DNA of 38,107 bases. Source: Clostridium sp. (GTDB lineage: Bacteria; Bacillota; Clostridia; Lachnospirales; Lachnospiraceae). A program made the position numbers and the translations under genes. A model generated the notes under the pieces. That model worked only from the letters and a program-made list of their open reading frames with translations. It was not told the origin of the DNA and did no database searches. The stretch covers positions 1-38,107 of the forward strand of contig JAMPGS010000016.1 in the NCBI GenBank assembly GCA_023663815.1. Reading direction: 5' to 3'. Below, one piece after another: positions 25,248 to 32,584 of this stretch (within the stretch, counting starts at the first letter, position 1; each line of letters begins with the position of its first letter).

Positions 25248-26036
25248 ATGTTTGGGATTTTTATGGAAAGTCTGGTAATCTTCAAATTATATACAGGGCT
25301 TAAATATCTGCTGGCGCTTTCCCTATTGGCGTGGATTTATCTGTTGATTACGGAAAAAAATAAAACCCTGCGGCTTTTGCTGGTGTACGCGCCTATCATT
25401 GTGGCGGCGCTGTTCCTATTTCCCTTTAGCCGGAAAGCCTTTGTGGCGCTTTTGGACGGGGAAATTTACTACCGGGTTTTGTGGACGATTCCCATGGGGA
25501 TTATTTTTTGCTACGGGGCCTGCCGCTTTTTTGCAAGGCACAGAAAGCTGGGGCTGGCGGTTTCCTCCGCGCTGGTGATTCTGCTGGGCAGCTATGTCTA
25601 TGAAAGTCAGTATATCACAAAGGCGGAAAATCTTTATCACATACCGGATACGGTCATAGAAATTTGCAATTTAATCGGGCCGAAGGATTCGGATGTGCGG
25701 GTAACGGCGGTGATGCCCTCGGAGCTGATACATTTTGTGCGGCAGTACGACGCTTCCATCAACATGGTTTACGGCAGGGAAATGCTGGGCTGGGATTACT
25801 ATAACGCGGTTTACGAGGCCATGGAAAAGCCTGAGGTGGTGAAAGTGGAAACGCTTCTTGAGGCCACCCGCGCGGAGTATTGCCAGTATATTGTGCTGGC
25901 AAAGGAGCGGCAGACCGACAGAGATCCGGAGGAGTGCGGCCTTGTGCTGCTTAAGGAAATAGGCGGGTATCGGGTTTATAAAGACCCTGTAGCGGCGGAG
26001 ACGGTGGCCGGGTGGCGGGAATATTACGAGGAGTAA
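25248..26036 (+). CDS. GT-C-like membrane protein, C-terminal part (split partner of the preceding gene)
   Basis: A 262-residue protein. It begins with hydrophobic segments (YLLALSLLAWIYLLI, IIVAALFLFPF, VLWTIPMGIIFCYGACRF, LAVSSALVILLGSYVY), then a soluble domain of about 120 residues (VRVTAVMPSELIHFVRQ, ARAEYCQYIVLAKERQ). This is how the soluble C-terminal domain of GT39/DUF6077-like membrane proteins looks. It is in the same reading frame as the preceding gene, separated only by TAG and five codons. GGAGGAGA before the ATG at 25248 is a very good ribosome site, so translation of this part alone is plausible. Together with the preceding gene it would be one protein of about 660 residues. 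Confidence 0.7.
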   Translation: MFGIFMESLVIFKLYTGLKYLLALSLLAWIYLLITEKNKTLRLLLVYAPIIVAALFLFPFSRKAFVALLDGEIYYRVLWTIPMGIIFCYGACRFFARHRKLGLAVSSALVILLGSYVYESQYITKAENLYHIPDTVIEICNLIGPKDSDVRVTAVMPSELIHFVRQYDASINMVYGREMLGWDYYNAVYEAMEKPEVVKVETLLEATRAEYCQYIVLAKERQTDRDPEECGLVLLKEIGGYRVYKDPVAAETVAGWREYYEE

Positions 26037-26094
26037 GCGGTTTTTATTTTCTGCGCGGAGTAATAGCCGCCGGCATCTTGGGGAATGAGGAATC

Positions 26095-27822
26095 ATGCTG
26101 TTTAATTCATATGAATTTTTATTTTTGTTTTTTCCGCTGACGCTGGCGGGGCTTGCCCTTTGCCGGAAGCTGGAAGAAAACTTTCCATTAGCAGGTTTTT
26201 ACGTTCGGAAAAAGCAGGTAAAAAGCTTCCATATCGGGGAAAAAAATTTAGAAAAAGTATACTTGCTTGCGGTATCGCTGGTCTTTTACGGCTGCCTTCA
26301 CCCGGAATATCTGCCGGTTTTGCTGGGAAGCATGGCGGTAAATTATTGTCTTGGCTGGCAGATGGAGAGAGGCAGCAGGCGATGGGGGCAGGAGATATCT
26401 AGTGCCGGATTGCAGGCGAAAGAAAGCGGGCGCAAAAAGGGAATTTTAATTTTAGGGCTTGTCTTTCATTTGGGAATGTTGGGAGTTTTCAAATACGCGG
26501 ATACCGGCGGCTTTGTGCCTCTTGGAATCAGCTTTTTTACTTTTACGCAGATTGCTTATTTGATGGAATGTTATCGCGGGAATTTAAAGGAGGTAAAGCC
26601 CCTCTTCTATGGCTTGTATGTGAGCTTTTTTCCCAAGATAATGCAGGGTCCCATCGCTCTGCCGGGGGAGCTTTTCCCACAGCTTGAGAAGGTAAGAAAG
26701 CGGTTTGATTGGGAGAGAAGCTATCGGAATCTTTATTTGTTTGTGCTGGGGCTCTCCAAAAAAGTTTTGCTGGCGGACACTCTTGGAAAAGCGGTTGATT
26801 TCGGCTACGGGAATCTGGCGGCGTTGAATTCCGGGGACGGGCTGATTGTGATGCTCTCCTACACGCTGCAGCTTTATTTTGATTTCAGCGGCTACTGCGA
26901 TATGGCAATGGGAATTGCGGGGATAATGGGGTATGACCTGCCCCTCAATTTTGATTCGCCCTACAAGGCCTCCAACATTTTGGAATTTTGGAAGCGGTGG
27001 CACATGACCCTGACAGGTTTTTTTACAAGGTATTTATATATTCCTCTTGGGGGAAACAGGAAGGGCAGGGCAAGAACCTATGTCAACTGCCTGATAGTGT
27101 TTTTCTTAAGCGGTATCTGGCACGGGGCCGGCTGGCAGTTTGTGGTGTGGGGGCTTTTGCACGGCGCCGCCTTTGCAGTTACAAGGGCGTGGAAGGATAC
27201 TAGAAAAAGGGGCGCGGCTGATTTGCGGCAAGGGGCAGCTGATAACCCCGTTGCAGGCAAAAGGGTATGGAGGTTTTCTGCATTGCCTGCGGGAGTGAAT
27301 AAAACCGCTGCAAGCAAAGGAGCATGGAGATTTTCCCCATTGTTGGCGGAAGAGAATGACTTTATTGCAGGCAAAAGGACACGGCGGTTTTTCTCATTGT
27401 TTACGGGAATAAAAAAAGGTCTCGCTCATATCCTGTGTGTATCCGTCACCTTTTTATATGTAAATTTTGCTTGGATTTTTTTTAGGGCGGCTTCTGTGAA
27501 GGAAGCGATTGACCTGATAAAAATTATATTTAAATTTAATTTTATAAGAATCAATTGGGAGCTGGCGGGCTGCTTTAATTTGGACGAATTTTGGTATGTG
27601 ATTAAGGTGCTGCGGATTGACAATTGGCAGTATGCCCACTACATACTGCTGACGCTGCTTTTGCTGGCAATGCTTTTGCTGGTGTTTTTTGGGAAAAGCG
27701 CCGTCCGCTTCGTCAGGGAGGTAAAGCCGAATGTGCTTTCCACTATTGTGATGGCGGTTTTGTTTATCTGGAGCGTTATATCTTTTTCCGGCGTCAGCTC
27801 GTTTTTGTATGTGAATTTTTGA
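26095..27822 (+). CDS. MBOAT family O-acyltransferase (AlgI/DltB-like)
   Basis: A 575-residue polytopic protein. The start MLFNSYEFLFLFFPL, the central YTLQLYFDFSGYCDMAMG, FWKRWHMTLTGFFTRYLYIPLGG and the catalytic His at 343 in LSGIWHGAGW are the standard MBOAT/AlgI signatures. Such proteins move acyl groups across the membrane to decorate polysaccharides or teichoic acids. The family's late cytoplasmic loop carries an insert with three repeats of about 19-20 residues (see separate entry), explaining the larger length. The following gene is an SGNH protein, as in AlgI/AlgJ-type pairs. It is placed in the surface-glycan region, so O-acetylation of the local glycan is the likely job. Confidence 0.92.
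   Translation: MLFNSYEFLFLFFPLTLAGLALCRKLEENFPLAGFYVRKKQVKSFHIGEKNLEKVYLLAVSLVFYGCLHPEYLPVLLGSMAVNYCLGWQMERGSRRWGQEISSAGLQAKESGRKKGILILGLVFHLGMLGVFKYADTGGFVPLGISFFTFTQIAYLMECYRGNLKEVKPLFYGLYVSFFPKIMQGPIALPGELFPQLEKVRKRFDWERSYRNLYLFVLGLSKKVLLADTLGKAVDFGYGNLAALNSGDGLIVMLSYTLQLYFDFSGYCDMAMGIAGIMGYDLPLNFDSPYKASNILEFWKRWHMTLTGFFTRYLYIPLGGNRKGRARTYVNCLIVFFLSGIWHGAGWQFVVWGLLHGAAFAVTRAWKDTRKRGAADLRQGAADNPVAGKRVWRFSALPAGVNKTAASKGAWRFSPLLAEENDFIAGKRTRRFFSLFTGIKKGLAHILCVSVTFLYVNFAWIFFRAASVKEAIDLIKIIFKFNFIRINWELAGCFNLDEFWYVIKVLRIDNWQYAHYILLTLLLLAMLLLVFFGKSAVRFVREVKPNVLSTIVMAVLFIWSVISFSGVSSFLYVNF
27241..27414 (+). repeat. 57-60 bp tandem repeat, three copies, in a loop of the MBOAT protein
   Basis: Units 27241-27300, 27301-27357 and 27358-27414 encode related peptides with the core AGKR-x-x-RF-S-L (VAGKRVWRFSALPAG, AASKGAWRFSPLLAE, IAGKRTRRFFSLFTG). 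The units are in frame and lie between conserved parts of the enzyme. Confidence 0.8.
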
Positions 27823-27990
27823 GAATTAAAGCTCTCGTTGCAAGTAGCTATTTGGCTCCTTGTTCGTGGAAATAGAAGATGGGTAGAAAATAGATTTTAT
27901 CCAAAAAGGTTGCAATTGTCGCGCGGAAGTGTGAAAAGGGAAAGCGTAAAAAGTGTGAAACGAGGAAAGATATTGCGCAGGGAAAAAGTA

Positions 27991-29112
27991 ATGCGGCAGG
28001 AAAAAATAAATCGGCGGCAACAGAATAAAAATCCTTTTAAGAGTGCGGTCATTGGTTTTGGCGCGCTATCTGCGGCTACCGTGGCGGCGATAACCGCATT
28101 AGTGGTTTATGTGGACCCCTTTTTTCATTATCATGAGCCTCTAAAGGGATTCCCTTATCTGGTGGACAATCAGCTTTCTCAGAATCCGGGAATGGCGGCG
28201 CACATGAATTACGACAGCGTGATTCTCGGCTCCTCCATGACGGTAAATTTCCAAACTACATGGTTTAAGGAGCTGATGGACTTAAACACGGTCAAGCTCA
28301 GCTACAGCTCGGCTTACCCCAAGGACCAAGCCAACATTATGGAGATTATTTTTCAAAGCCATAACAATAAGGACGGGAAAAAAATCAAGAAAGCGTTTTT
28401 GGGGGTGGACGTGATTACCTACACCGGCGGGGTGGAGGAGACTAAATATCCCATACCGGAATATTTGTACGACGATAATTATATCAACGACATTCAGTAC
28501 ATTTTAAACAAGGACGTGATATTGAATTATATTCTGCGGCCTATAGCCGACCCGGAGCCCACGGATTTGTCGGACGTCTACGCCAGCTGGTGGACGGAGG
28601 AGTATTACAGCGAGGAGTGGGTACTGCACGGGTATGATTCCCCTGAGCAGGTGGCGGAGGAGGCGCAGCCGGAGGCTTATCTGGAAGCGGCGAAAAAAAA
28701 TCTTGACGTAAATATCTGCCCGTATATTGAGGCCAACCCGGATACGGAGTTTGTGATATTTTTTCCGCCCTACAGCATTTTGTTTTGGAACGACGTGCTG
28801 AAGGAAAATCATCTTCGTGCCACCATAGAAGAATACCGCTATCTGGCGGAGAGGCTGAACGCTTACGAGAACACAGAGGTTTACTTTTTCCCGGACATGG
28901 AGGATGTGATTTGCAATTTAAATAACTATGCGGATTACAGTCATTACCATCCGAAGTTTAACCGCTATATGGCGGAATGTTTTGCGAATAAAACCCGCCT
29001 TGTAGCCAAAAAAGGACAGCCGGGGCAGGGAATTGACGAGTACTTGGCGCATATGGAGGAGATTGTAGAGAGTTTTGATTATGAGAGGCTTTTGAGCCGG
29101 AAATTATATTAA
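27991..29112 (+). CDS. SGNH-type acyltransferase partner of the MBOAT protein
   Basis: A protein of about 373 residues with an N-terminal membrane anchor (AVIGFGALSAATVAAITALVVYV). Next comes VDPFFHYH, then an SGNH block I VILGSSMTVNF (G80, S81, S82). Near the end a D-x-x-H motif, DYSHYHP (D315, H318), completes the catalytic set. AlgJ/AlgX/DltD-type partners of MBOAT proteins look like this and catalyse the outer step of O-acetylation. The ATG at 27991 is my choice: it follows AGGGAAA, and the DNA from about 27900 is low-complexity. A TTG at 27838 would give a 424-residue protein with an unconvincing basic repeat-like N-terminus. It directly follows the MBOAT gene. Confidence 0.82.
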   Translation: MRQEKINRRQQNKNPFKSAVIGFGALSAATVAAITALVVYVDPFFHYHEPLKGFPYLVDNQLSQNPGMAAHMNYDSVILGSSMTVNFQTTWFKELMDLNTVKLSYSSAYPKDQANIMEIIFQSHNNKDGKKIKKAFLGVDVITYTGGVEETKYPIPEYLYDDNYINDIQYILNKDVILNYILRPIADPEPTDLSDVYASWWTEEYYSEEWVLHGYDSPEQVAEEAQPEAYLEAAKKNLDVNICPYIEANPDTEFVIFFPPYSILFWNDVLKENHLRATIEEYRYLAERLNAYENTEVYFFPDMEDVICNLNNYADYSHYHPKFNRYMAECFANKTRLVAKKGQPGQGIDEYLAHMEEIVESFDYERLLSRKLY

Positions 29113-29119
29113 AAAACAA

Positions 29120-29148
29120 TTGACAATTTTGTTTGAAAAATGTATAAT
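29120..29148 (+). promoter_or_regulatory. Consensus promoter of the Rpn-type nuclease gene
   Basis: A perfect TTGACA (29120-29125) and TATAAT (29143-29148) are 17 bases apart, so this gene has its own strong promoter inside the glycan region. A leader of about 170 bases without a gene follows before the ATG at 29325. Confidence 0.85.
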
Positions 29149-29324
29149 TATTTTACAAAAAAGTGAAAATCAATTCGCCGCGGCGATTCCCGTCGGGCAG
29201 AGTATCTTTGGCATATCGCCAGCATTTTCACGGGAAAAATATGTTGGCAAGGCCGATAATCGCAGGATTGAGAAGAACGCTTTTCTTTCTTCAGAGGTTT
29301 GGTTTTGCCGGAAATGGAGGAAGA

Positions 29325-30194
29325 ATGAGTTATACGAAAAGAAAACTGGAAGAACTAAACGTAATGGATGATTTTCTGATGAATCGTCTTGCGTCGGACC
29401 GCATGGTGGGAGAGGAATTTTGCAGGGTGCTGCTATCCACCTTATTGCAAAAGGAAATTGGCAGGGTCAGTGTGACGGTGCAAAAAGTGATACCTGCTTT
29501 TGCGCCGGACAGGAAGGGGATTCGGCTGGATGTCAGAGTAGACGAATTTACCGAACAGCAAGAAAGCGGGAAGGCGGTTATGAATATTTACGATATAGAA
29601 CCGCATTTTTTAAAGGAAATGCATTTGCCTAAGCGCAATCGTTTTTATCAGGCAATGACGGACAGCGGCCTTATGAAAAGCGGAAAAAAGGAATACGTAT
29701 TCCTTCCCAATTTATATATCTTAACGATATTGGATAAAGACCCTTTTGGATTTGATTATATGATGTACAGCATCCGAAATAAATGCGAGGAAATAAAAGA
29801 GCTGGAATATGAGGACGGGCTACAATTTTACTATTTTTATACGGATGGAAAGCGGGGTGGAAACGAGGCAATTAAGACAATGCTTCATTACATAAAAGAC
29901 AGCCGCTGGGAAAACGCGACGGATGAGGCTACTAGAAAACTGCACGGGTTTACAGAAAACGTAAAGGTTCAGCCGGAGGTGAGAAAAAGCTATATGTTTT
30001 GGGAAGAATATGTTGAAATAATGAAAGAAGAGGAGGCGCTGGACACTCTTTTAGATTTGCTGTCGGATTATGGAGAAATTCCTGAGGAGACGGCGGAGCG
30101 GCTGCACAGGGGAAACGACCTTAAAACGCTGCGAAGATGGATTAAGCTGGCGGCAAAATCAAGCAGTATGGCAGATTTTGTGGCCAGAATGTAA
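29325..30194 (+). CDS. Rpn-family PD-(D/E)XK nuclease/transposase-like protein
   Basis: A 289-residue protein. The N-terminal part (LNVMDDFLMNRLASDRMVGEEF) and the core GIRLDVRVDEF ... MNIYDIEPH fit the PD-(D/E)XK motif of recombination-promoting (Rpn/PDDEXK_2) nucleases. They are followed by LPKRNRFYQAMTDSGLMKSGKKEY and LPNLYILTILDKDPFG, characteristic of the family in Clostridia. GGAGG lies just before the ATG at 29325; the longer frame from 29163 has no good start. It stands alone in the glycan region with its own consensus promoter and may be a self-contained genome-plasticity gene. Its relation to the neighbours is doubtful. Confidence 0.85.
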   Translation: MSYTKRKLEELNVMDDFLMNRLASDRMVGEEFCRVLLSTLLQKEIGRVSVTVQKVIPAFAPDRKGIRLDVRVDEFTEQQESGKAVMNIYDIEPHFLKEMHLPKRNRFYQAMTDSGLMKSGKKEYVFLPNLYILTILDKDPFGFDYMMYSIRNKCEEIKELEYEDGLQFYYFYTDGKRGGNEAIKTMLHYIKDSRWENATDEATRKLHGFTENVKVQPEVRKSYMFWEEYVEIMKEEEALDTLLDLLSDYGEIPEETAERLHRGNDLKTLRRWIKLAAKSSSMADFVARM

Positions 30195-30317
30195 GATTGG
30201 TGGAAATAGCAAGAATAGCGGAGGGAATCAAGTAAGGGAAAATTTTTCTACTAGCCGCGCGATTTGTATGCCGTTTTTGTGGCATATTTTGCTACATGGG
30301 CCTATGCATACAAAAAT

Positions 30318-30344
30318 CGGGCAGGAGAAAGTTTTCCCTGCCCG
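30318..30344 (-). terminator. Intrinsic terminator of the SGNH-like gene
   Basis: On the minus strand the stem CGGGCAGG / CCTGCCCG is followed by ATTTTTG (plus-strand 30311-30317), 27 bases after the stop at 30371. Confidence 0.8.
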
Positions 30345-30370
30345 CATGTGTATATAAGTCCATAAACCTT

Positions 30371-31369
30371 TTATTCTGCCGTCGCGGAATTCACCGTTCC
30401 AAGCTGATTATTGATAATATCCGCCGCCCGCTGGGCCAAAAGCTCCCGGCCGGCCTCGTTGTAATGCATATAGTCGGTCATATACTGCTCATAATTATCC
30501 TCGTTGATGGTGCCGTAATAGTTGTCGATGAAGGAAACGCCGCAGTCAAGAACCGCTTCAGATTCCTTCACTAGATAGTGGTTGAGCGTGCCGTTTCCCG
30601 CGTCTGTGAGGGTGCCGTTTTGAACCTCGCCGTCCTCGTCCATGTACTGCGCGTAGGTGGGGGACATCACCAATATTCGGATATAAGGCCATGTGCTTTG
30701 AATGTTTTGGAGCGTCGTGCGCAGGCCGCCGGTGAAAGCGGTGACGTCGTTTGGATTTTGAGGATTGTCGGAGGGCGTTCCCATGTTATAGTCGGTACTG
30801 TCGTACATCACAAGAATAATGTCAACCTTGTCCATGTCCACCGTTTTCATCACTTCCACAGCTTCCGTGTATCTGGGGTCTGGTTCGTCCCCGGCAATGG
30901 AAGCAATGGCTCTGAATTCGTTGTTGCGGAAGCACTCAACCACGTAAAAGAAATTAAAGTGGTCTTTGGTGTATTCTGGATTGTAGATGGGGTATTTACA
31001 TGCGGCGGAGGAATTGGGGAAAGCGCAGTCATAGACCACCGCGCCGGTTTTGGAGGCAATTTGATAAGCCAAACCGGTAGTATCCCTATCGTCGGTGAAA
31101 GGGTTGTTTCCCAGACACAAAATCGTGGTTACGCCGTCGTCCTCCCTGCCCTCCAGAAGCGAAGCGTCCATGGGAATAATCATGTCGAGGGTTTCAATAT
31201 CAAATTCCGAGGGGTCAACATCTTCCACGTCCGCATCAAGCTCGGAGCCCTGATTCCAACGGTACAATCTGAATATGGCAACCGCGGCAATCAGCAAAAT
31301 AACCGCTATCAAAATTATATGCAGATTTACTTTTAAAGAGGGCTTTTTAGATTTTCTATTGTCGTCCAT
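30371..31369 (-). CDS. Membrane-anchored SGNH/GDSL hydrolase-like protein lacking the usual serine
   Basis: A 332-residue protein with one N-terminal membrane segment (INLHIILIAVILLIAAVAIFRL region, residues 14-34) and an extracytoplasmic domain. The block I position reads ILCLGNNPF (G87-N88-N89), where active GDSL enzymes have G-D-S. Block III is ILVMYDSTDYNMG, and block V is intact as DYMHYNEAG (D299, H302). So it keeps the fold but seems to have lost the serine nucleophile; it may be a non-catalytic partner or a variant family. AGGAG precedes the ATG at 31369. It is transcribed against the neighbouring glycan genes. Confidence 0.75.
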   Translation of the reverse strand: MDDNRKSKKPSLKVNLHIILIAVILLIAAVAIFRLYRWNQGSELDADVEDVDPSEFDIETLDMIIPMDASLLEGREDDGVTTILCLGNNPFTDDRDTTGLAYQIASKTGAVVYDCAFPNSSAACKYPIYNPEYTKDHFNFFYVVECFRNNEFRAIASIAGDEPDPRYTEAVEVMKTVDMDKVDIILVMYDSTDYNMGTPSDNPQNPNDVTAFTGGLRTTLQNIQSTWPYIRILVMSPTYAQYMDEDGEVQNGTLTDAGNGTLNHYLVKESEAVLDCGVSFIDNYYGTINEDNYEQYMTDYMHYNEAGRELLAQRAADIINNQLGTVNSATAE

Positions 31370-31717
31370 AAGTTTCTCCTTTTTCTTTTATCTATAGTAC
31401 AAATAAATCAAATTATCTGTTATTCTACTATTGTTTGGATAAAAAATCTACTTATTCATAAAATTTTAAGTTTTCTTGATGGGATAGGTATGGTATATTA
31501 GTTGCATTGAGTTTGCGTCCGCGCTGTCTCCGCAAACTTCCCAAGCATTCATGCTTGTGCATTTGTGCTTGTGTATTCATGCTTGTGCAGTTATGTTTGT
31601 GTATTTATGCTTATGTAATTATTTCTGTGTATTTATGTTTATGCATTGGTATCTGTACATTTACGTCTGTGTGTATCAGTTCAGAAGAACTAAACTATAA
31701 AAGAAATGGGGGAAATT
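31370..31717. other. Divergent intergenic region with repeat array
   Basis: About 348 bases between the SGNH-like gene and the EamA pair. It is AT-rich to 31500, then carries the 14-bp array described separately. A possible -10 TATATT lies near 31494 but with a weak -35. A 97-codon open frame over this region is created by the repeat and is not a gene. Confidence 0.5.
31547..31672. repeat. 14-bp tandem array, nine units
   Basis: Nine exact 14-bp periods without any gap: 31547, 31561, 31575, 31589, 31603, 31617, 31631, 31645 and 31659. Typical units are ATTCATGCTTGTGC and ATTTATGTTTATGC. Sequence drifts from unit to unit but spacing does not. Some units form a small dyad such as ATGC-TTGT-GCAT. 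It ends 46 bases before the ATG of the first EamA-type gene. Confidence 0.9.
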
Positions 31718-32077
31718 ATGAAAAAAAGCTTTCGATGGAAGGACATTCTTATGCTTCAGGCGGTATTTTTGATATACAGCGCGTCCAGCGTGGTATCTAA
31801 ATTTGCGTCGGGGGAGGAGCTGTTCAGCTTTAAGTTTCTTTTGTTTTACGGGCTGGATATTTTGATATTGGGGATATACGCTCTTTTGTGGCAGCAGGTA
31901 ATCAAAAAGTTTGAGCTTTCCGTTGCTTATGCAAACAAAGCGGTGACGCTGTTGTGGGCGCTGGTCTGGGGGATTTTTATTTTTCATGAAAAAATCACGC
32001 TTTGGAAGGCGGCAGGCATTTTGCTGGTGACGGTAGGTATTTTTATTTTAAACGGCGGAGAGGAGGAGCAGCCTTGA
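31718..32077 (+). CDS. Small EamA/SMR-type transporter subunit A
   Basis: A 119-residue protein with four hydrophobic segments (ILMLQAVFLIYSASSVVSK, FLLFYGLDILILGIYALLW, AVTLLWALVWGIFIFHEK, AAGILLVTVGIFIL). Half-size EamA/SMR proteins act as dimers. The ATG at 31718 has GGGGGAAA upstream. The next gene overlaps it by four bases, so the two are made as a pair. Paired small EamA proteins such as ArnE/ArnF flip lipid-linked sugars across the membrane; in a surface-glycan region a similar job is likely. Confidence 0.8.
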   Translation: MKKSFRWKDILMLQAVFLIYSASSVVSKFASGEELFSFKFLLFYGLDILILGIYALLWQQVIKKFELSVAYANKAVTLLWALVWGIFIFHEKITLWKAAGILLVTVGIFILNGGEEEQP

Positions 32078-32409
32078 ATTTTTATTTTTTAATTTTAATT
32101 TTTTCAGTAATCATAGCCTCTTTTGCGCAGATTCTTTTGAAAAAAAGCGCGGCAAAGACTTATTCCTCCCCCATACGGGAGTATTTAAATCTATACGTTA
32201 TCTGCGGCTATGGAATGATGTTCCTCTCCATGTTTCTCACGGTTTTTGCGTACAGAGGAATGGATTTTTCCAATGTACCGGTGATAGAATCGTCGGGGTA
32301 CGTTATTGTAATGCTGCTAAGCTATTTCTTTTTTAAGGAAAAGATTACAAAGCGGAAGCTTTTGGGCATGGCGGTAATTTTGCTTGGGATTTTTGTATAT
32401 CACAGATAA
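32074..32409 (+). CDS. Small EamA/SMR-type transporter subunit B
   Basis: A protein of 111 residues with four hydrophobic segments (FYFLILIFSVIIASFAQILL, LYVICGYGMMFLSMFLTVFAY, VIESSGYVIVMLLSYFFF, LLGMAVILLGIFVYH). The start is a TTG at 32074 that overlaps the stop of subunit A (TTGA); GGAGGAG lies about 11 bases upstream. The frame opens earlier, but that part overlaps the first gene and lacks family features. It probably forms a heterodimer with subunit A. Its last codons overlap the first unit of the downstream palindromic array. Confidence 0.8.
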   Translation: MNFYFLILIFSVIIASFAQILLKKSAAKTYSSPIREYLNLYVICGYGMMFLSMFLTVFAYRGMDFSNVPVIESSGYVIVMLLSYFFFKEKITKRKLLGMAVILLGIFVYHR

Positions 32410-32535
32410 AATATCATGGACAAATATGTCATAGCAAATATGCTATAGATAAAAATGCATAGACAAAAATGTCATAGACAAAAATGTCATAGACAAAGAT
32501 GTCATAAACAAATATGTTATAGACAAAAATATCAT
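32404..32535. repeat. 14-15 bp array of nine mini-palindromes with matched arm changes
   Basis: Units: 32404, 32418, 32433, 32447, 32461, 32476, 32491, 32506 and 32521, of 14 or 15 bp. Seven have four-base arms that pair perfectly around a 3-4 base spacer: GATA-TATC, GACA-TGTC (four times), AGCA-TGCT and AACA-TGTT. Two units have mismatches. Arm sequence varies but pairing is kept. The first unit overlaps the last codons of subunit B. Confidence 0.9.
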
Positions 32536-32540
32536 ATATA

Positions 32541-32565
32541 AGAAAAGAGCCGGGAAAATCCCGGC
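32541..32565 (-). terminator. Intrinsic terminator of the zinc-ribbon gene
   Basis: On the minus strand the 7-bp stem GCCGGGA / TCCCGGC with a 3-base loop (32549-32565) is followed by CTCTTTTCTT. It lies 19 bases after the stop at 32585. Confidence 0.8.
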
Positions 32566-32584
32566 CCTGTAAGCGTATGTACTT

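Noticed and set aside
27838-27990. N-terminal extension of the SGNH partner gene from a TTG
   Set aside because: Encodes a basic, repeat-like stretch of irregular 14-19 bp units; the membrane anchor and family features begin after 27991. Not fully excluded.
29163-29324. N-terminal extension of the Rpn-type gene
   Set aside because: Lies in the leader after a consensus promoter; the GGAGG-preceded ATG at 29325 matches the family start.
31507-31800. Cys/Leu-rich 97-codon open frame over the 14-bp array
   Set aside because: Created by repetition of the array; 14 is not a multiple of three, and no ribosome site is present.
31547-32535. CRISPR array
   Set aside because: Units are contiguous or nearly so without unique spacers, much shorter than CRISPR repeats, and there are no cas genes.
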